Origin: JBBQVO01 sp038211505 | GTDB taxonomy: Bacteria; Chloroflexota; Dehalococcoidia; DSTF01; JACRBR01 | NCBI GenBank assembly: GCA_038211505.1 | Contig: JBBQVO010000003.1 | Location: forward strand, 1-52,921 | Direction of reading: 5' to 3' | Length of the DNA: 52,921 bases | Shown: piece by piece, positions 1 to 8,766 of the stretch | Position numbering within the stretch: the stretch's first letter is position 1 | How the letters are laid out: each line of letters begins with the position of its first letter | Position numbers and translations under genes: made by a program | The notes under the pieces: generated by a model | The model's input: the letters and a program-made list of their open reading frames with translations, nothing else | Databases searched by the model: none | Told to the model about the DNA's origin: nothing

Positions 1-1956
1 CAACAGCATGATATGCGTGTGTTCGATGGGTTTCAGACGTCATTCACGAAAGCGGCGCAGATCGTCGCTGACGAGTCGGACAGCCAGCGCGTATACGTCT
101 CGAGGCAGTACAACACGACGCTGCCGGTGAGGGTGCTGAATCACGATCATCACTACGCGGCGTACACCGCGACGAGCGACTTTGTGTTTCCCCAGGGCGA
201 CAAAAATGTACTGCTTATTCTCGATGCCGAGCAGACACCGATGATCCCATCGCTGCGGCGGCTGTACCCGAGCCTCAGCGAGCAAGACTATGTCGATCCG
301 TATGGCCGCATGTTCTTTGCGCGCGTGACCCTGCGCGCGGCCGAGGTCAACGCGCAGCACGACTTGCCGCTGACGACGCTCGATCTCGCGACGCAGCGTT
401 CGGCGGCGGCGACGGCGGCGCTCGATCGGGAGTGGACGACGGATGATCTTTCGGGCGGGCCGTTGCTCGCGCGGTGGGACGGATACTACTGGTCGCCCTC
501 GGCGCCTGGCACCACGGTGTTCAAGTTGACGGTTCCGGGCAACGGCGGCAGCATCGAAGTCGACGGTACGACGCACATTCTCAAGCCCGACGGCACGTCG
601 CAGCCGATCGACCTCAAGCCCGGCGAGCACAGCATCCGCGTCACGGCGCGAATCGAGCAGCCGGGCGCGGTGAAGCTTGAAGTGTCGCTCAATCGCACGC
701 CGATGACGGACCTTGTGCCGCGCGTCTACGCGGCGGGGTTCGGCGATCGCGGGTTCCAGGTTGTGTATCGCAACGGCCGCGACTTCTCGGGCGACGTTGC
801 CGCGATCGGAGCGTCGCCATTCGCGGTACCCGTGCCGTCGGTGGGCGACGCGCAGGCGATCGAGTACCGCGGAGCGATCGATCTGGCGACGGCGGGCGAG
901 TACGGCTTTGCGCTTGATGGATCGACATCCGCCCAGCTGTTCGTCGACGACGAGATCGTCGTCGATAACGGTGGATCGCACAGCGCGCGGCGCACCGAAG
1001 GCACGATTGATCTTGAGGCGGGGCAACACGTTGTCTCGATCCAGTATGTGCCGAATGGTGATCCGAACTGGTCGGCATCGATGCGCCTGCCGAACGCGGA
1101 CTGGCACGAACTTGAGGGCAGCGAGTTCCGGCCGCCAGCGGAGTTCAAGGCGCCGTCGCTGGTTCATCTCTCGCCGGATCCCGCATGGGTGGGCGGCAAG
1201 AACATCGCCGGTCTCGACACTCCGCGTGGCGTCGCGGTGACGCCCGACGGGACCGTGGTCGGCGTCTCCAGGAACAAGCTGGTGTTCTTCACGCCGGACG
1301 GCGACGTGTTGAAGTCGGTCGATGTGGACGCGAGCGATCTCGCTGACGTCGCCGTCACGGACTCGGGGCGGATCGTCGTGATCGATGCGCCGTCGCGGTC
1401 GCTGATCGTGCTCGACAGCGAGGGGCAGGTGGTGCATCGGTACGACGGCGCGTTTGCCAGCGCCTCCGGCCTCGGCGTGCACGGCGAGACGGCGTATGTT
1501 GCGTCGCCGTCGGGTGGCGCCGTGATCGCCGTGCCACTGCCGGACGGTCCGCCGGCGCCGCTGCCGCTGTCGCAGGCGGGCCCGGCGCACCCGACGCAGG
1601 CATCGGACGTGGCGGTGGCGGACGATGGCACGTTCTTCATCACGGACTTCGAGAAGAAGACCGTCGTTGCGTCGCGGGATGGCGCCACCGGCCTGACGTT
1701 CCGCGGCGCGGGCGGCACCGGCATCCAATCGCCGCACATCGCGGCGGCGGACGGTTTCGTATTCGTCACGGATCCGGTGAACGAGCGCGTCCTCATGTAC
1801 GATCAGAACGGCAAGCCACGCGGTGTATTCATCTTCCCACCGAAGGTCGGAGGCACGCACCCCGTCGGCATCGCGGTGTCACGCGATGGGTACATGTACC
1901 TCGCTGATGTTCGCGGTGGCATCCACAAGCTGCGGATCATGCTGCTCGCGCCGTGA
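1..1956 (+). CDS. C-terminal part of a surface glycosyltransferase-like protein with PA14-like and NHL/beta-propeller repeats (5' truncated)
   Basis: The frame is open from base 1, so the gene almost certainly starts upstream of the window; the first ATG is at 13. Residues 1-110 look like the extracytoplasmic tail of GT39/PMT-type membrane glycosyltransferases (a short alpha/beta segment ending DPYGRMFFARV). Two beta-sandwich modules follow, at about 145-235 and 265-365, with PA14-like features (LARWDGYYW, AGEYGFALDG, VDDEIVVDNGG). From about 390 to the end, repeats such as TPRGVAVTPDG, SDVAVADDG and HPVGIAVSRDGYMYLAD are NHL/SMP-30-like propeller blades. It probably acts outside the cell in glycan or cell-surface assembly. 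The glycosyltransferase assignment is inference because the catalytic half is missing; the PA14 and NHL calls are firmer. Confidence 0.7.
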   Translation, partial: QQHDMRVFDGFQTSFTKAAQIVADESDSQRVYVSRQYNTTLPVRVLNHDHHYAAYTATSDFVFPQGDKNVLLILDAEQTPMIPSLRRLYPSLSEQDYVDPYGRMFFARVTLRAAEVNAQHDLPLTTLDLATQRSAAATAALDREWTTDDLSGGPLLARWDGYYWSPSAPGTTVFKLTVPGNGGSIEVDGTTHILKPDGTSQPIDLKPGEHSIRVTARIEQPGAVKLEVSLNRTPMTDLVPRVYAAGFGDRGFQVVYRNGRDFSGDVAAIGASPFAVPVPSVGDAQAIEYRGAIDLATAGEYGFALDGSTSAQLFVDDEIVVDNGGSHSARRTEGTIDLEAGQHVVSIQYVPNGDPNWSASMRLPNADWHELEGSEFRPPAEFKAPSLVHLSPDPAWVGGKNIAGLDTPRGVAVTPDGTVVGVSRNKLVFFTPDGDVLKSVDVDASDLADVAVTDSGRIVVIDAPSRSLIVLDSEGQVVHRYDGAFASASGLGVHGETAYVASPSGGAVIAVPLPDGPPAPLPLSQAGPAHPTQASDVAVADDGTFFITDFEKKTVVASRDGATGLTFRGAGGTGIQSPHIAAADGFVFVTDPVNERVLMYDQNGKPRGVFIFPPKVGGTHPVGIAVSRDGYMYLADVRGGIHKLRIMLLAP

Positions 1957-2032
1957 CGCCGGCAGCCGCACGGCGGCGGCGTGCCGATACGTCGCTTGCA
2001 CGTCGTACACTGCGAACCGGATTGGAGGCGGC

Positions 2033-2887
2033 ATGAAGCGTGCGCTCGTACTTGGCGGCGGTGGCGCTGTCGGCATCGGCTGGGAGACGGCGATTCTCTC
2101 CGGCTTGATGGACGGCGGCATCGATGTGCGCGACGCCGATCTCGTCATCGGCACGTCGGCGGGATCGGTGGTCGGGACACACATCGCGCACGGCAATGAT
2201 CCGCGCACGGTGGCCGCCGATCAGGCGGCTCGTCCGCGCAACGCGCGCGCGCCGACGCCCGCGGATCCGACGCAGATGATCGAATTGTTCCGCCGCTGGT
2301 CGTCGTTCGACGAGATGACGCAAGCGAATCGCGCCGAGATCGGCCGTCTCGCGCTGGAAGCGCCGACGGCGTCGGAGGAGGAGTGGCTGGCGGGGTTCGC
2401 CGTCAACCGCTGGCACGGCTGGCCGGCGACGGATCTGCTGATCACGGCGGTCGGATGTCAGAGCGGCGAGTTCCGCGCCTTCTCGAAGGATGACGGCGTG
2501 CCGATCGAGATCGCTGTCGCGGCATCGTGCTGCGTGCCCGGCATGTTCGCGCCGGTGACGATCGACGGAGTGCGATACATGGATGGCGGCGTGCGCTCAG
2601 GCACGTCGGCCGATCTGGCGTCGCGCATCTCGCCCGATATCGTGCTGGTCGTCGCGCCGATGGGCGCGAGCGGGCGCGGCATTCACATTATCACCGGGCG
2701 CCAGCTCGACGCAGAGGTCGTGGGGCTTGAAGCGCAGGGCATCTCGACGCGAGTCGTGAAGCTCGATGAGGCGGCGCTCGAACATGCTGCGAACTTGATG
2801 GATCCGGCGGCGGTCGCGCCTGCCGCGGCCGCAGGGCTCGCGCACGGACGGCGTCTCGCCGACGAGCTGCGATCGTGGTGGTCGTAG
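2033..2887 (+). CDS. Patatin-like phospholipase / serine acyl hydrolase
   Basis: This 284-residue protein starts at the ATG directly behind GGAGGCGGC, a good ribosome site; the longer open frame upstream overlaps the previous gene and is not needed. It opens with GGGGAVGIGWE, the glycine-rich oxyanion-hole loop of patatins. It then has the nucleophile motif GTSAG (Ser42) and the second member of the Ser-Asp dyad in YMDGG (Asp184). Order and spacing fit the patatin/RssA family (lipid acyl hydrolase, cytoplasmic or membrane-associated). There is no signal peptide. The natural substrate cannot be told. It lies 76 nt after the preceding gene and 56 nt before the next. Confidence 0.87.
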   Translation: MKRALVLGGGGAVGIGWETAILSGLMDGGIDVRDADLVIGTSAGSVVGTHIAHGNDPRTVAADQAARPRNARAPTPADPTQMIELFRRWSSFDEMTQANRAEIGRLALEAPTASEEEWLAGFAVNRWHGWPATDLLITAVGCQSGEFRAFSKDDGVPIEIAVAASCCVPGMFAPVTIDGVRYMDGGVRSGTSADLASRISPDIVLVVAPMGASGRGIHIITGRQLDAEVVGLEAQGISTRVVKLDEAALEHAANLMDPAAVAPAAAAGLAHGRRLADELRSWWS

Positions 2888-2943
2888 CGCGCGCGGGCAT
2901 GGACGAGATCGACCGGCGGCGGGCACTCGGATAAACTGCGGCC

Positions 2944-3570
2944 GTGAGAATCGAAATCGCGCCCTGCGGCAACGGCATGACGGACGACGTGCGCTACGCG
3001 CTCGTCGCAATGCTCCGTTGCGTCGTCCCCTCGATGTTCAAGGCGCAGGAGCCGTGGGCGTTGATGGGTAGCACGGCTTCGGTGCTCCAGGGCATCCCGG
3101 ACTACATCCCGCCGGACATCGATCTCGTGACGACGGCGCAGGGCGCGTACATCATGGAGGGTTGCGCCGGTAACCTCGGCGCGACCGTGCGGCCGGTCGC
3201 CTTCAGCCGATCCGATCGCTACGCGAGCCACTTCGGCATCTTCGAAGTGCTCGGCGTGAAGACGGAAGTGATGGGCGATCTCGAGATTCACGTCGGTGAC
3301 GGCGGCATCACGGCGACGGATCACTTCGCGCGCTGGAGCGACAAGATTCGCATCCGCCAATTCGAAGGCGTGCACATCCCCGTCGTGCCGCTGGAGTGGC
3401 AGCTGATCGCCAACGTGCTGCTCGGCCGGCCGGAGCGCTCGGAAGGCATCGCGCACTTCCTGCTGACACACGGCTTCGACGAGCCGTACCTGCGCGCGAT
3501 GCTCGCCGACGAGTCGCTGGGCGAGCGCACGATCGCCGGTGTGCGGAAGGCGGTGCATCTTGGCGATTAG
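2944..3570 (+). CDS. Nucleotidyltransferase-fold hypothetical protein
   Basis: 208 residues from a GTG. A TAAACT -10-like box ends 6 nt before the GTG, so the message is probably leaderless. Residues about 40-60 (LMGSTASVLQG...DIDLVTT) have the G-S ... D-x-D spacing of nucleotidyltransferase-fold proteins such as AbiEii-like and MNT families. The rest is alpha/beta, with PLEWQLIANVLLGR and a helical C-terminus, as in proteins annotated nucleotidyltransferase AbiEii/AbiGii or DUF-type kin. No toxin partner is adjacent: the next gene is a methyltransferase that overlaps its end by 11 nt. Substrate unknown; the fold call rests mainly on the GS/DxD pattern. Confidence 0.6.
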   Translation: MRIEIAPCGNGMTDDVRYALVAMLRCVVPSMFKAQEPWALMGSTASVLQGIPDYIPPDIDLVTTAQGAYIMEGCAGNLGATVRPVAFSRSDRYASHFGIFEVLGVKTEVMGDLEIHVGDGGITATDHFARWSDKIRIRQFEGVHIPVVPLEWQLIANVLLGRPERSEGIAHFLLTHGFDEPYLRAMLADESLGERTIAGVRKAVHLGD

Positions 3571-4468
3571 CGGCGGCACGCCGGATCGGGTCCAACCGGA
3601 CCGAGTTGAGCCGGATGTGTATACCGACGACTACTATCTGACGAACTGTCACGGCTTCGAGGATTTCGTAATCAGCGGCGGTCGCAAGGTGGGCCCGCGC
3701 TTCGTGAAAGCGCTGTCGCTCGCCGGCGATCTGCGCGAGAAGCGTGTGCTCGATGTCGGCTGCGGTCGCGGCGAGTTGGTGATCCAGTCGGCGATGCGCG
3801 GCGCTGACGCGTGGGGCATCGATTATGCGCAGGCGGCGATCGACATCGCCGATCGCGCGCTGTCGTCTGTCGACGATGCGGCGCTGCGGGCGCGCACGCA
3901 TGTGCAGCAAGCCGACGTGAAGGCGCTGCCGTTCGACGACGGCTTCTTCGACGTCGTGTTCATGATGGACGTCGTCGAGCATCTGTATCCGCATGAGCTT
4001 TCGGCGGCGCTCGACGAGCTGCGCCGCACGATTCGGCCGGGCGGGCTGCTGGTCATGCACACGTCGCCGAACAAGATCTTCGAGGAGATCATCTATCCCA
4101 ACTACAGCCGGCGCGTGAACCAGGGCGCGCGCGCTCTGAGCAAGGCGCTGCATTTCAGCGACGGCTTGTTCAACGACACGATGCTGCCGACAGCGCGCGA
4201 GTTTCCGCACGACACGTTCGAGCGCGAGATGCACATCAACGAGCAGTCGGCGCCGAAGCTGCAATCGGAAGTGCAAAGGCACGGGTTCGGCGTGCGCAGC
4301 GTCGAGTTCTGGGAGCCGCCGGCGAAGAGCGGCTATTTCTCGTCGCGGCGGCTGAACATCGAGCTGAAGGCGCTGGACTTCCTGCGATTTCTGCGGCCAC
4401 TGAGCATGCATCCGCCGCTGAACCGCTGGTTTTGCAACCACATCTGGATGTCGGCGGTTCGATCGTGA
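3560..4468 (+). CDS. Class I SAM-dependent methyltransferase
   Basis: About 302 residues from a TTG that overlaps the previous gene by 11 nt and sits 7 nt after GGAAGGCGG. A GTG at 3617 (V-Y-T-D-D-Y-Y-L) is the alternative start. Motif I is VLDVGCGRGEL (about residues 63-73), followed by the acidic GIDYA, the QADVKALPF motif and DVVEHLYP, then IRPGGLLVMHTSPN. This is a Methyltransf_11/25-type Rossmann domain. The C-terminal 120 residues (YPNYSRRVNQGARAL...) resemble the tail of methyltransferases found in cell-surface glycan gene sets. Its acceptor is unknown. Stop and next start overlap (GTGA), so it is probably co-translated with the SDR-like gene behind it. Confidence 0.85.
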   Translation: MAISGGTPDRVQPDRVEPDVYTDDYYLTNCHGFEDFVISGGRKVGPRFVKALSLAGDLREKRVLDVGCGRGELVIQSAMRGADAWGIDYAQAAIDIADRALSSVDDAALRARTHVQQADVKALPFDDGFFDVVFMMDVVEHLYPHELSAALDELRRTIRPGGLLVMHTSPNKIFEEIIYPNYSRRVNQGARALSKALHFSDGLFNDTMLPTAREFPHDTFEREMHINEQSAPKLQSEVQRHGFGVRSVEFWEPPAKSGYFSSRRLNIELKALDFLRFLRPLSMHPPLNRWFCNHIWMSAVRS

Positions 4469-5055
4469 CGTTGGCGCTCGCGGGACGAAACGCGCTCGTG
4501 CTCGGAGTCGAGCGTCCGGGCGGCCGCCGTGCCGCCGTCGCGCTGGCGGAAGCGGGCGCGAACGTTGCGGTCGTCACGTTGGCGGAAGAGACGCAGGCGC
4601 AGTTCGCGGCAAACAGCACGGCCAACGAATTCTGGGCGATCGGCGTCAGAGGCATCGCGCTGACTTCCGACGCGCGCGAGACGACCGTCGCCGAAGCGAT
4701 CGCCGATGCGACGGCGGAGCTCGGCCCGATCAGCATTCTCGTCTGGCACGCGCCGCACCCGCTGCCGCGCGCGACGCTCGCCGGTCTCCGCTCCGATCCA
4801 GCGATCGTCGTGCTTGTCGGCGACGATGCGGCGGCCGATGACGCGCGCGCGCTGCTGACGTGGACTCGCGATCTCGCCGACGCCGGCCTGCGCGCCAACG
4901 CGCTGATCGCGACGCGCGCGGTCGCCGATGCCGTCGGCCCCGCAATCAAGGAGCATCACGCGCCGGAACCGCTCGATCTTGCGGCGGCGGTTGTGTATCT
5001 CGCGTCGGATGCGAGCGCGGCGATCGAAGGTGCGGTGATGGTGGCTGGCGAGTAG
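4465..5055 (+). CDS. Degenerate short-chain dehydrogenase (SDR)-like protein
   Basis: 196 residues from GTG, the start overlapping the methyltransferase stop as GTGA. The N-terminus (LAGRNALVLGVERPGGRRAAVALAEAGANVAVV) is an SDR Rossmann unit, but the TGxxxGxG loop has become VERPGGRR. The C-terminus (DLAAAVVYLASDASAAIEGAVMVAGE) matches the usual SDR ending, DIA..V.FLASD.A..ITG..I.VDGG. The Ser-Tyr-x3-Lys catalytic region is not visible: the middle is shortened to VLVGDDAAADDARALLTWTRDLA. It may have lost catalysis and kept a nucleotide- or partner-binding role. It ends 3 nt before the convergent purL stop. Confidence 0.72.
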   Translation: MTLALAGRNALVLGVERPGGRRAAVALAEAGANVAVVTLAEETQAQFAANSTANEFWAIGVRGIALTSDARETTVAEAIADATAELGPISILVWHAPHPLPRATLAGLRSDPAIVVLVGDDAAADDARALLTWTRDLADAGLRANALIATRAVADAVGPAIKEHHAPEPLDLAAAVVYLASDASAAIEGAVMVAGE

Positions 5056-5058
5056 ACG

Positions 5059-7533
5059 CTAGACGTTCGCCGTGTCGCCTTCGAGCGCGCGCGGTAGACC
5101 CGATTCGTAAGCCTCACGCGCGTCGGTGATCGTCACATCGATGCCGGCGAAGCGGATGCGATCGCCGGCGGTGATCCCGATGCGGAGACAGCGGATGCCC
5201 GCGGCTTCAGCCGCGCTTGTCAGCGCAGCTTCGTCCGACGGCTGGCACGAGACGACGACGCGCGACTGCGACTCGCCGAACAGTGCTTCGTCGATGCGAT
5301 CGACGGTCAGCGGTTCGCCCGAGATGCCGATTTCCGCGGCGATGCACGCCTCGGCGAGCGCGACGGCGAGGCCGCCGGGGCCAACGTCGTGCGCGGATCG
5401 CAGCAGTCGTTGCGCCGCGGCTTCGCAGAGAAACTCCTGGAGCTTCACTGCCTCTTGCAGATTGATCGCGGGCATGCCAATCGTCGTGCCGGTGGTGCGT
5501 CGCAGGTATTCGGAGCCGGCGAGCGCGGCGCGGCGGCGATCGAGCAGATTTGAGATCGCGCCGCCGGCGCCGCCTTCGGTCGCGCCGTTCGTGCCGGACG
5601 GCGGCGCGATGTGCGACTGCCAGCCGAGCACGAACACGGCGTCGCCCTCATGCTGAAACCCCGTGGGCACGACGCGATCGACGTCGTCGATAAGCCCCAC
5701 GACGCCGACGACGGGGGTCGGCCAGATCGCTTCGCCACTGCTCTCGTTGTAGAGGCTGACGTTGCCGCTGACGACGGGGATCTTCAGTGCGCGCGCCGCG
5801 TCGGCCATGCCGCGGATCGCCTCTTTCATCTGCCAGTAAACGTCGGGCTTCTCAGGGTTGCCGAAATTGAGGCAGTTCGTCATCGCGATCGGCTTCGCGC
5901 CACTGCAGGCGACGTTCCGCGCCGCCTCGGCGACGGCGATCGCGCCGCCGGTGTACGGACCGAGATAGGTGTACGCAGCGTTGCCGTCAGTCGAGACGGC
6001 GATCGCCTTCTTCGTGCCTTTGATGCGGATGACGGCGGCGTCGCTGCCCGGCCCAACGACCGTGTTCGTCCCGACCTGGTGGTCGTACTGCCGCCAGACC
6101 ATGCGCTTCGACGCGATCTCCGGCGATGCGAGCAGTTGGAGGAGGACGGCGTTCGGCGTCATGCCCGAGGCGATGTTGGATCTTGGATGTTGGATGTTGG
6201 ACGCCTGACTTTCGTCCAGTTTCCAGTTTCCAGTCTCCAGCTTCGTGCCGTTGCGCGACGGATCGTCGAGACCGAGATCCGGCAACATCGAGAAGTCGAA
6301 CTCTTGCAACTCCGTCAGCCACTCGGGCTTCACGCCTTCGCGCGTGTAGGTCGGGGCGTCGACGAGCATCGTCGCCGGCACGCGGACGACTTCGTCGTCG
6401 CCGTCGCGGATGCGGACGAAGCCATCGTCGGTGACGACGCCGATCGTCGCGCAATGCAACTCCCAGTGCTCGAAGAGCTTGCTCACGTAGTCTTCGTGCT
6501 CCGGCTTGACGATGACGAGCATGCGCTCCTGCGATTCGCTGAGCATGACTTCGTACGCCGTCATGCCGGCCTCGCGGCGCGGCACCTTCGCGACGTCGAT
6601 GATGATGCCGGTGCCGGCTTTCGCCGCGCACTCGACGGCGCTGCTGGTCAGGCCCGCCGCGCCGAGATCTTGCAGGCCGGCGATCCAGTCGCCGTGCTCC
6701 TCCGTGAGCTGCAGGCAGGCCTCCATCAGCAGCTTCTCGAGAAACGGATTGCCCACTTGCACGGCGGGGCGGCGCTCCTCCGACGATTCGTCGAGCTGGA
6801 CGCTGGCGAACGTGGCGCCGTGGATGCCGTCGCGGCCGGTGTCGGCGCCGACGAGCATCAGCAGGTTGCCGGGGCCGTCGGCGCGCGCCCGCACCAGCTT
6901 GTCGATGCGGCCGACGCCGACGCACATCGCGTTGACGAGCGGATTGCCGGAGTACGACGGCGAGAAGCTGACTTCGCCGCCGACGGTTGGGATGCCGAGG
7001 CAGTTGCCGTAGCCGCCGATGCCGGCGACGACGCCGTTGAAGAGATGGCGGTTGCGGGCGGCGACTTCGGGCGTCGTCTCCGGCTCATACGCCTGTGGCG
7101 GCACGCCGTCGATCGGCGCCGGCGTATGCGGCTGTAGCGGGCCGAAGCGTAGCGAGTCGAGGAGCGCGATGGGCCGAGCGCCCATCGCGAAGATGTCGCG
7201 CGCAATGCCGCCGACGCCCGTTGCCGCGCCCTCGTACGGCTCGATCGCGGACGGATGGTTGTGCGACTCGATCTTGAACGCGACGCCGAGGCCATCGCCG
7301 ATGTCGACGACGCCGGCGTTCTCCTCGCCCACTTTGGTGAGCACGAACTCGCCCTCGGACGGAAACATCTTCAGCAGCGGCCGGCTGTTCTTGTAGCCGC
7401 AATGCTCAGACCAGAGCGCGCCGAACATGCCGAGCTCGACCTCGTTCGGCTCGCGGTCGAGCAGGTCGACGATGCGGTCGTACTCATCGCGCGAGAGCGA
7501 GAGTTGGTCGAGGGTGCGCTGGTCGGGAGCCAC
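5059..7533 (-). CDS. purL: Phosphoribosylformylglycinamidine synthase II (FGAM synthase, PurL)
   Basis: Catalyses ATP- and glutamine-dependent conversion of FGAR to FGAM in purine synthesis, normally with PurQ and PurS (not in this window). 824 residues from GTG; bacterial small PurL is usually around 720-760, so this one is long. Visible family features: LGMFGALWSEHCGYKNSRPLL near residue 40, FKIESHNHPSAIEPYEGAATGVGGI about 108-130, NPLVNAMCVG, GLQDLGAAGLTSS, SESQERM, and in the second half MVWRQYDHQV, AVSTDGNAAY, MTNCLNFGNPEKPDVYWQ and SGNVSLYNES. Part of the extra length is a 70-bp heptameric repeat array (6172-6241) read in frame in the linker between the two halves. No promoter with a clear -35 is seen. 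Confidence 0.96.
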   Translation of the reverse strand: MAPDQRTLDQLSLSRDEYDRIVDLLDREPNEVELGMFGALWSEHCGYKNSRPLLKMFPSEGEFVLTKVGEENAGVVDIGDGLGVAFKIESHNHPSAIEPYEGAATGVGGIARDIFAMGARPIALLDSLRFGPLQPHTPAPIDGVPPQAYEPETTPEVAARNRHLFNGVVAGIGGYGNCLGIPTVGGEVSFSPSYSGNPLVNAMCVGVGRIDKLVRARADGPGNLLMLVGADTGRDGIHGATFASVQLDESSEERRPAVQVGNPFLEKLLMEACLQLTEEHGDWIAGLQDLGAAGLTSSAVECAAKAGTGIIIDVAKVPRREAGMTAYEVMLSESQERMLVIVKPEHEDYVSKLFEHWELHCATIGVVTDDGFVRIRDGDDEVVRVPATMLVDAPTYTREGVKPEWLTELQEFDFSMLPDLGLDDPSRNGTKLETGNWKLDESQASNIQHPRSNIASGMTPNAVLLQLLASPEIASKRMVWRQYDHQVGTNTVVGPGSDAAVIRIKGTKKAIAVSTDGNAAYTYLGPYTGGAIAVAEAARNVACSGAKPIAMTNCLNFGNPEKPDVYWQMKEAIRGMADAARALKIPVVSGNVSLYNESSGEAIWPTPVVGVVGLIDDVDRVVPTGFQHEGDAVFVLGWQSHIAPPSGTNGATEGGAGGAISNLLDRRRAALAGSEYLRRTTGTTIGMPAINLQEAVKLQEFLCEAAAQRLLRSAHDVGPGGLAVALAEACIAAEIGISGEPLTVDRIDEALFGESQSRVVVSCQPSDEAALTSAAEAAGIRCLRIGITAGDRIRFAGIDVTITDAREAYESGLPRALEGDTANV
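6172..6241. repeat. Degenerate heptanucleotide repeat array inside purL
   Basis: On the + strand there are ten consecutive 7-nt units: GATGTTG, GATCTTG, GATGTTG, GATGTTG, two diverged units, then GTCCAGT, TTCCAGT, TTCCAGT, CTCCAGC. Read on the minus strand it encodes part of the linker of PurL (LETGNWKLDES...NIQHPRSNI). Similar heptamer arrays occur in non-coding DNA at 7542-7592 and 16925-17015. Confidence 0.85.
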
Positions 7534-7541
7534 GGCTCAGG

Positions 7542-7592
7542 GTAGCGGCAGTAGCGGATAGCGGATAGCGGGATGGCTGTCGGCTGTTGGGG
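7542..7592. repeat. Short heptameric repeat between purL and the DUF4389 genes
   Basis: Units GTAGCGG, (CA)GTAGCGG, ATAGCGG, ATAGCGG, GATGGCT, GTCGGCT and GTTGGGG fill the space upstream of the purL start. Low sequence complexity with a 7-nt period. No gene is seen here. Confidence 0.6.
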
Positions 7593-7645
7593 TTAGGCAC
7601 TGGCGCGCAGATTGGTGATGGTGAAGTTGTTGATGCTTTCGGCGC

Positions 7646-8755
7646 TCATCGGAACTTGAACTTCAGTGGTCTGAAGCTGGAGTAGTAGCTCAGTTCGCAC
7701 ACCGATGTCGTCTTCGGGATCTCGAAATAGATCGTTGCGGTGTCGTGGCCGCCGGTCCAGTAGAGGTCGAAATCGGTCGTTTCGTGCTGCACGGCAAGGA
7801 CGCCGTGCGAGAAATTTCTGCACGTCGTTGCGCTGAAAACGTACGGCGAAAAGAACGTCGGCAGCAGGCCGTCTTTCTCGGACTCGACGCGGAACGAGAC
7901 GATCTGGTAGCCGACCCGGGCCGTCTTTCGTGCATCGGACGATGATGCGTCCGGGTTGTAGTCGAGCAGCGTGATGCGCAGGCTGCCGGCGTGCACGCTC
8001 GGATGATCGCGCTCGATCGCCGTCGCGCTGAGCGCTGTGGTCGTCGTCGCACCGCCGCGGAAGACGCTGGAGAGCTGCACCGAGTACAGGGCGACGTAGG
8101 CCACGAAGAACGGCAGGCCGATCATTCCGGACACCCATTCGTTTCCGGGGCGGGCGTCGGCGTTGATGCTGTACGGCGGGTGCTCATCGCGCAGGAGCAG
8201 CAGGTAGGCGAACTGGCGCTGATACCAGCGGCCGACGCCCACGCTGAATCGAAAGAGGCCGCGCGGGTACTGGCCGGTGATCAGGATGGCGAACCACGAC
8301 AGAAACGTCGTGAAGATCCAGGCAAAGGCGACGAACTGGAAGACGAACTGATTCGGCAGGATCGTGAACAGCCGGACGAACAGCCGGACGCGCGACTGCC
8401 GCCCGGCGTACGGGATGTCGAGCGACAGCGGATACGCGCCGGGCTCCCACGAGAACGGCGGGTATTCGTCGCGGAGCAGCGCGAGGTAGGTGAAGAGATT
8501 CGCCTGCCAGCGCACGACGCCCGTTGTGAATTCGAAGAATGCTTTGGGATATCGGCCGGTGAAGAGGATCGCGAACCAGGCAAGGATCGTCAGGATCCAA
8601 AGCGCGAGCTGCAGCAGATAGATGGCAATGATGTGTGGGATCGCGAGGAAGATCTTGAAGAAGATCTTGATTCGCGAGAGATGCTGCGGATAGACGACAT
8701 CGAACGAGACCGGGTGCGGCGGTCTCGTCCGATGTGCGGGTGATGCGATGGCGAT
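7646..8755 (-). CDS. DUF4389 tandem-domain membrane protein with extracytoplasmic C-terminal domain (start codon unusual)
   Basis: The conserved part carries two DUF4389 units, each with a pair of membrane helices and the signature LFTGRYPKAFFEFTTGVVRW / LLRDEYPPFSW, then LITGQYPRGLFRFSVGVGRW / LLRDEHPPYS. After a further helix (IGLPFFVAYVALYSVQL) comes a C-terminal domain of about 150 residues, Thr/Ala-rich then beta-rich, probably outside the membrane and reminiscent of DUF4352-like domains. The frame lacks ATG, GTG or TTG between the upstream gene's TAA (8767-8769) and the first domain. An ATC at 8753-8755, behind GAGGAC, is the nearest reasonable start; the nearest GTGs are about 48 codons upstream in arginine-rich out-of-frame sequence. 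Function of DUF4389 proteins is unknown. Confidence 0.75.
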   Translation of the reverse strand: MAIASPAHRTRPPHPVSFDVVYPQHLSRIKIFFKIFLAIPHIIAIYLLQLALWILTILAWFAILFTGRYPKAFFEFTTGVVRWQANLFTYLALLRDEYPPFSWEPGAYPLSLDIPYAGRQSRVRLFVRLFTILPNQFVFQFVAFAWIFTTFLSWFAILITGQYPRGLFRFSVGVGRWYQRQFAYLLLLRDEHPPYSINADARPGNEWVSGMIGLPFFVAYVALYSVQLSSVFRGGATTTTALSATAIERDHPSVHAGSLRITLLDYNPDASSSDARKTARVGYQIVSFRVESEKDGLLPTFFSPYVFSATTCRNFSHGVLAVQHETTDFDLYWTGGHDTATIYFEIPKTTSVCELSYYSSFRPLKFKFR

Positions 8756-8766
8756 AGCGTCCTCGC

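Noticed and set aside
40..1860. 606-codon minus-strand open frame
   Set aside because: Arg-rich, no domain pattern, exactly antisense to the PA14/NHL gene; a GC-codon-bias shadow.
2944..3570. AbiE-type toxin-antitoxin pair
   Set aside because: The nucleotidyltransferase-like protein is followed by a methyltransferase, not by an AbiEi-like antitoxin.
5611..7137. 508-codon plus-strand open frame
   Set aside because: Antisense to purL, whose motifs are complete; composition typical of a shadow.
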